Source of the DNA: Paenibacillus sp. PCH8
GTDB lineage: Bacteria; Bacillota; Bacilli; Paenibacillales; Paenibacillaceae
DNA: 64,000 nt
Direction of reading: 5' to 3'
Assembly: GCF_002968835.1 (NCBI RefSeq)
Contig: NZ_PKQK01000002.1
Coordinates: forward strand, 682,001-746,000
Shown: piece after piece, positions 60,711-64,000 of the stretch
Numbering within the stretch: the stretch's first letter is position 1
How the letters are laid out: the number at the start of each line of letters is the position of its first letter
Made by a program: the position numbers and the translations under genes
The notes under the pieces: model-generated
What the model was told of the DNA's origin: nothing
Databases searched by the model: none
The model's input: only the letters and a program-made list of their open reading frames with translations

Positions 60711-62669
60711 ATGCTGCTGCAAGTATCCGGAATTATCAAACGTTTTGGTGTCGATCCAATCCTGGACGGCGTGAACTTACAAATATTAGAACGCGAGCGC
60801 ATCGGCCTCGTTGGTGTAAACGGTGCAGGTAAATCCACTTTGCTCAAAATTGTAGCTGGTGAAATGTCTCATGATGGAGGGCAAATTTTTAAAGCTAAAG
60901 AAACCACACTCGGTTATTTGGCTCAGAACAGCGGACTGCAATCCGACCGCAGCATCTGGGAAGAAATGATGAACGTGTTCGCTCATCTGACACAGGCTGA
61001 GGCTGATCTGCGTCAGATGGAACGTGACATTGCTGACCCTGTTCTAATAGAAGATGAGAAAAAATATGCGGACCTGTTAGAACGTTACGCCAAACGCTCC
61101 GACTGGTTCAAGGACCATGGCGGCTACGAGATGGAAACTCGCATTCGCATGGTGCTGCATGGGATGGGATTTGGCGAATTCGCACCAGACACCCCGATTG
61201 CCACACTCAGCGGCGGGCAGAAGACACGCCTAGCACTCGCTCGCATTTTGCTTCAGGCGCCCGATCTGCTCATGCTGGACGAGCCTACCAACTATCTCGA
61301 TATCGCCACCCTCACATGGCTCGAAGATTATCTGAGAGGTTATTCAGGCGCACTGTTGGTCGTATCCCATGACCGTTACTTCCTTGATCGACTCGTAACG
61401 ACCATCGTAGAGATCGAACGACATCGCTCCAGAAAATATACAGGCAATTACAGCCGCTACATGGAACTCAAAGCTGCGGAGTATGAGACTCAGATGAAAC
61501 AATATGAGAAACAGCAGGGTGAAATCTCCAAGATGGAAGATTTTGTTCAGAAAAACATCGTGCGTGCTTCGACGACCAAACGGGCGCAAAGTCGCCGTAA
61601 AGCCCTCGACAAAATGGATCGTCTCGACAAACCGATGGGTGATCTGAAAAAAGCCCATTTTTCCTTCGAAACGGCTGTGATGTCAGGCAAGGAAGTACTC
61701 CGAGTGGATCAGCTGTCTGTCGCTTATGACGAGGGTTCTCCATTGTTTCGCAATGTATCATTCGATCTGCGACGCGGGGAAACGGTTGCCTTAATTGGTC
61801 CAAACGGTATCGGTAAATCCACCCTGCTGAAATGTCTTACCGGAAGTTTACGTCCGGTAAACGGGGAGATCCAATGGGGAACGAAAGTGCAGATTGGCTA
61901 TTATGATCAGGAGCAAACGGGACTCAACCCGTCCAACACCGTTCTCGAAGAATTGTGGAGTGCCTACCCCGGGATGGAAGAAGCACGCATTCGGACCGTA
62001 CTCGGTAACTTTTTGTTCAGCGGTGACGATGTGCTCAAGAAGATCTCCGCTCTCAGCGGCGGCGAGAAAGCTCGTGTCTCCCTCTCCAAGCTGATGCTAA
62101 AGGAAGCGAATATGCTCATTCTGGATGAGCCTACGAACCATCTCGATCTGTTCGCCAAAGAAGTGCTGGAAGCAGCGTTAATGGACTATGAGGGGACCCT
62201 GCTTTTCATCTCTCATGACCGGTACTTCCTCAACAAAATGGCTGAGCGCATTGTCGAGCTTCATCCTGGGGGAACAGAACACTATCTCGGAAATTATGAT
62301 GATTATGTGGAGAAAAAACAGGAGCTTGAGGACATCGCGCGTGAAGCTGCTGAAGCACGCCAGGCATCGTCCAAGAACTCGTCCAAATCCGATCCGACTA
62401 CAGCTTCACTCGAAAAATCCGGAGCTGCTTCATTCGAAGCGGATAAACAGGCCAAGCGCGAAGAACGTAATCGCCAACGCAAGCAGGAAGCTCTGGAGCA
62501 ACAGATTGCGCAGTTGGAAACGGATATTGCGGCGCTTGAAGAACAGATGGCACTGCCTGAGATCTATCAAGATTATATGAAGCTGCAAGAACTCCAGCAA
62601 CAATCGGAAGAACGTAAGACAGAGCTCACCAAGACTTATGAAGAGTGGGAAGAATTAGCTTTGGAATAG
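60711..62669 (+). CDS. ydiF: ABC-F ribosome-associated ATPase (YdiF-like)
   Basis: A 652-residue protein with two ABC domains and no membrane part, of the ABC-F group that acts on ribosomes (translation factors or antibiotic protection). Domain 1: Walker A GVNGAGKST, signature LSGGQKTRLALA, Walker B LLMLDEPTNYLD. A charged linker (about 245-310) precedes domain 2: GPNGIGKST, LSGGEKARVSLSK, LILDEPTNHLD. The C-terminal 110 residues are a Glu/Lys/Gln coiled coil. I start at ATG 60711 because GGAGG lies 11 bases before; the ATG at 60693 would use no site. The neighbourhood matches B. subtilis ydiF. Confidence 0.92.
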   Translation: MLLQVSGIIKRFGVDPILDGVNLQILERERIGLVGVNGAGKSTLLKIVAGEMSHDGGQIFKAKETTLGYLAQNSGLQSDRSIWEEMMNVFAHLTQAEADLRQMERDIADPVLIEDEKKYADLLERYAKRSDWFKDHGGYEMETRIRMVLHGMGFGEFAPDTPIATLSGGQKTRLALARILLQAPDLLMLDEPTNYLDIATLTWLEDYLRGYSGALLVVSHDRYFLDRLVTTIVEIERHRSRKYTGNYSRYMELKAAEYETQMKQYEKQQGEISKMEDFVQKNIVRASTTKRAQSRRKALDKMDRLDKPMGDLKKAHFSFETAVMSGKEVLRVDQLSVAYDEGSPLFRNVSFDLRRGETVALIGPNGIGKSTLLKCLTGSLRPVNGEIQWGTKVQIGYYDQEQTGLNPSNTVLEELWSAYPGMEEARIRTVLGNFLFSGDDVLKKISALSGGEKARVSLSKLMLKEANMLILDEPTNHLDLFAKEVLEAALMDYEGTLLFISHDRYFLNKMAERIVELHPGGTEHYLGNYDDYVEKKQELEDIAREAAEARQASSKNSSKSDPTTASLEKSGAASFEADKQAKREERNRQRKQEALEQQIAQLETDIAALEEQMALPEIYQDYMKLQELQQQSEERKTELTKTYEEWEELALE

Positions 62670-62718
62670 TACGAAATCATCCATGGCTGGGTGGAGAACC
62701 ATAACATCCACGCATGAA

Positions 62719-62757
62719 AAAGGGACGAAGCGGAGATTCATTCTGCCTTGTCCCTTT
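62719..62757 (+). terminator. ydiF terminator
   Basis: AAAGGGAC pairs with GTCCCTTT, with an inner GCGGAG/TTCTGC pairing. It lies 50 bases after the stop. Confidence 0.75.
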
Positions 62758-62852
62758 CGTGTTATGTTGTTGAAATTTTCGGAAGCAGATAATTCGAGCA
62801 CTTGGGTTAACGAACTGAGGTGACACTATTGGATGCATTTCAGTCCATTTGA

Positions 62853-62955
62853 AAATGTAACGAATCGGAGGCGCGCTATTTTCATGTTTTAAGCGTGTAT
62901 TCGCCTTTTATCGCCGTTTTCGAATGAAATAGCGTCGATGAGATTCGTTACGTTT
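62853..62955. repeat. 103-bp inverted-repeat element
   Basis: AAATGTAACGAATC at 62853 pairs with GATTCGTTACGTTT at 62942 (one mismatch), and CGCTATTTTCAT pairs with ATGAAATAGCG further in. The centre includes GTTTTAAGCGTGTATTCGCC and CGCCGTTTTCG. Not coding. It could be a dispersed palindromic element of the genome. Confidence 0.6.
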
Positions 62956-63160
62956 CTCCCCTCTCCATAATCACTAAAATAAGGCGTGTGAGATCCCTTA
63001 GAACATGGCATGGCTCTCTATATGGCTGTAGAGATTTAAAGATGTTCCAACTTAGTTACTTGAGATCACACTCCCATGCGGAGATTTCAGGTACATGTTT
63101 TGTAATTTGTCAAATTTACTCGAATGATGAAAAATATTTTTATGTGGGATGCCCTCATAC
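62956..63160. other. Intergenic, nothing recognised
   Basis: About 200 AT-rich bases between the inverted repeat and the DnaA-box cluster. The 76-residue open frame 62988-63218 has no ribosome binding site and crosses the first box. Confidence 0.4.
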
Positions 63161-63388
63161 TTATCCACAGAAAAGCAAGATAGCAAGCACATTAATATGC
63201 TTAATTATACAGCGGTAGAATAGCGTTTTTCACACAAAAACCATATTTATCCACTAAGTTATCCACTTTATCCACAGCTCCGGGGATAGAACACAACCAT
63301 TCTATCCCCTAAAGCCTTTTCGTTTCGAAAACTCTATTGGTTTGACTTTGACACAGTTACCCACAAATTTCACTGGATATGTGGATAA
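63161..63388. other. Cluster of six DnaA boxes
   Basis: TTATCCACA is found at 63161-63169, 63268-63276 and, inverted, 63380-63388. TTATCCACT is at 63247-63255 and 63259-63267, and TTACCCACA at 63357-63365. Three boxes are packed at 12- and 9-bp pitch. There is no dnaA or dnaN here, so it is not the standard origin. A DnaA-binding or titration site is likely. Confidence 0.85.
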
Positions 63389-63451
63389 CTATAATCACAC
63401 CTTGACAAATGTATTCTCTCTTCATTAGCCCTCCCCTATAAAACGACAAAA

Positions 63452-63477
63452 GCAGACCTCTGTCTTTCAAGGCCTGC
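63452..63477 (-). terminator. Terminator after the leuA-like gene
   Basis: GCAGGCCT pairs with AGGTCTGC (one U-G) and is followed by TTTTG on the minus strand. Confidence 0.65.
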
Positions 63478-63554
63478 CCTTTGTTTCCTTGCTTCATACA
63501 TTGCATATTTACATTGAATAACTATTGCTGCTAATGCTTTCTGGCAACTATGAG

Positions 63555-64000
63555 CTACGCATGCACTTGTTCATTACGTTCAGAAGATTCCGCCTTCAAT
63601 CCAGCAGCATTACAGGCCGCTACATAAGCAAGACCGGCAGCCATGACGATATCATTGTGTGTTGCTGTTCCCCGGAACTCACGTCCGGCACGCTCCACGG
63701 TAATTACAGCTTCCGCGCTTGCACCCTCTCCCCCACTCAGGGCATGCATCTCCATATCGACAAATGCAATATCATCGGAAATGCTCTGACCAATCGCGCG
63801 AATGGTTGCATCCACAGGCCCCCGCCAACGGCAGAATAGGATTGTTCTCCCGCGCTTGTGCGAATACGAACGGCTGCCATTCGATCCGTCATGCTCCCAG
63901 CCGTCACCTGCAATTCGACCAGTTCATAATCCTGTGCTGGAATATTCATGGTCTGACTAACCATCTGCAGTAACTGGTCGTCACTGACCACTTTTTGCTG
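63555..64000 (-). pseudogene. leuA: 2-isopropylmalate synthase, C-terminal part, frameshifted
   Basis: The gene enters from the right edge. The frame ending near 63815 reads YELVELQVTAGSMTDRMAAV then SYSAVGGG and shifts; the next frame continues PVDATIRAIGQSISDDIAFV, GGEGASAEAVITVERAGREF and NDIVMAAGLAYVAACNAAGL. Together this is the leucine-binding regulatory (LeuA dimer) domain of alpha-isopropylmalate synthases. One C missing in the GGGGGCC run near 63818 (GGGGGCCC expected) explains the shift. It may be a real lesion or a sequencing error in a G/C run. The catalytic TIM barrel lies outside the window, so citramalate or homocitrate synthase relatives cannot be excluded. Confidence 0.75.

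Noticed and set aside
63161..63388. Interpretation as the chromosomal origin
   Set aside because: No dnaA or dnaN, no origin-type gene order; the ydiF context favours a remote DnaA-box cluster.

Overview
The window looks like chromosomal DNA of a Paenibacillus-type spore-forming Firmicute. Evidence: strong AGGAGG-type ribosome binding sites with frequent TTG/GTG starts, two surface proteins with C-terminal SLH domains, a sporulation-type YdcC lipoprotein, a CIRCE-controlled groES-groEL operon, and two blocks of gene order shared with Bacillus subtilis as I remember it (tex / ndoA-ndoAI-alr-ydcC near the left end; groEL-groES-tatC-tatA-mogA-moaC-folate cyclo-ligase-ydiF at the right end). No tRNA, rRNA, CRISPR array or intact insertion sequence was seen.

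Layout. 1-6.5 kb: start of tex, a GH36 alpha-galactosidase, and the ydcC > alr > ndoAI > ndoA block. 6.8-16.7 kb: two class C beta-lactamase-fold serine hydrolases (the second SLH-anchored), a 5'-truncated SgrR-like regulator fused back to back with an MFS transporter remnant, an XRE/DUF3169 pair, and a two-gene Hsp90-like + helical-repeat operon. 17-23.4 kb: a decayed ABC ATPase, an RpiR regulator, a Gfo/Idh/MocA oxidoreductase, a DUF5050-like secreted protein, a Fur-box-controlled AraC/Btr-like regulator and a GbsR-type regulator. 23.9-27.7 kb: an OpuA glycine betaine transporter whose permease is fused to two tandem substrate-binding domains. 27.8-33 kb: a 1713-residue SLH-anchored nuclease/5'-nucleotidase. 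33.4-41.2 kb: a Ugp-like ABC transporter without its ATPase, a KimA-type potassium importer, rhaD and a GNAT acetyltransferase. 41.4-51.2 kb: small membrane and beta-rich proteins, a DinB protein, a split AraC regulator, an AraC-lacZ divergent pair, and a monooxygenase-like gene with an internal stop. 51.2-54.9 kb: AT-rich accessory DNA with a decayed region and a compact three-gene operon of unknown function, next to groEL. 55-64 kb: the conserved groEL-to-ydiF block, then a non-coding stretch with a cluster of DnaA boxes, then the frameshifted 3' end of a leuA-like gene.

Most interesting points. (i) Two 87-nt elements (40452-40538 and 43879-43965) are nearly identical and each runs into a terminator hairpin whose stem differs mostly by pairing-preserving changes; they look like paralogous small RNAs or a mobile 3'-UTR module. 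(ii) Six DnaA boxes lie in 228 bp just downstream of the ydiF homologue. (iii) A three-gene unknown operon (62, 189 and 371 residues) sits between the real 3' end of groEL and a diverged copy of that 3' end about 2.7 kb away, as if an island had inserted there. (iv) An unusual number of accessory genes is broken by a single lesion: sgrR/MFS, the ABC ATPase, the monooxygenase, a small membrane protein, leuA, and possibly an AraC regulator. All functions are inferred from sequence read by eye; no search was run.
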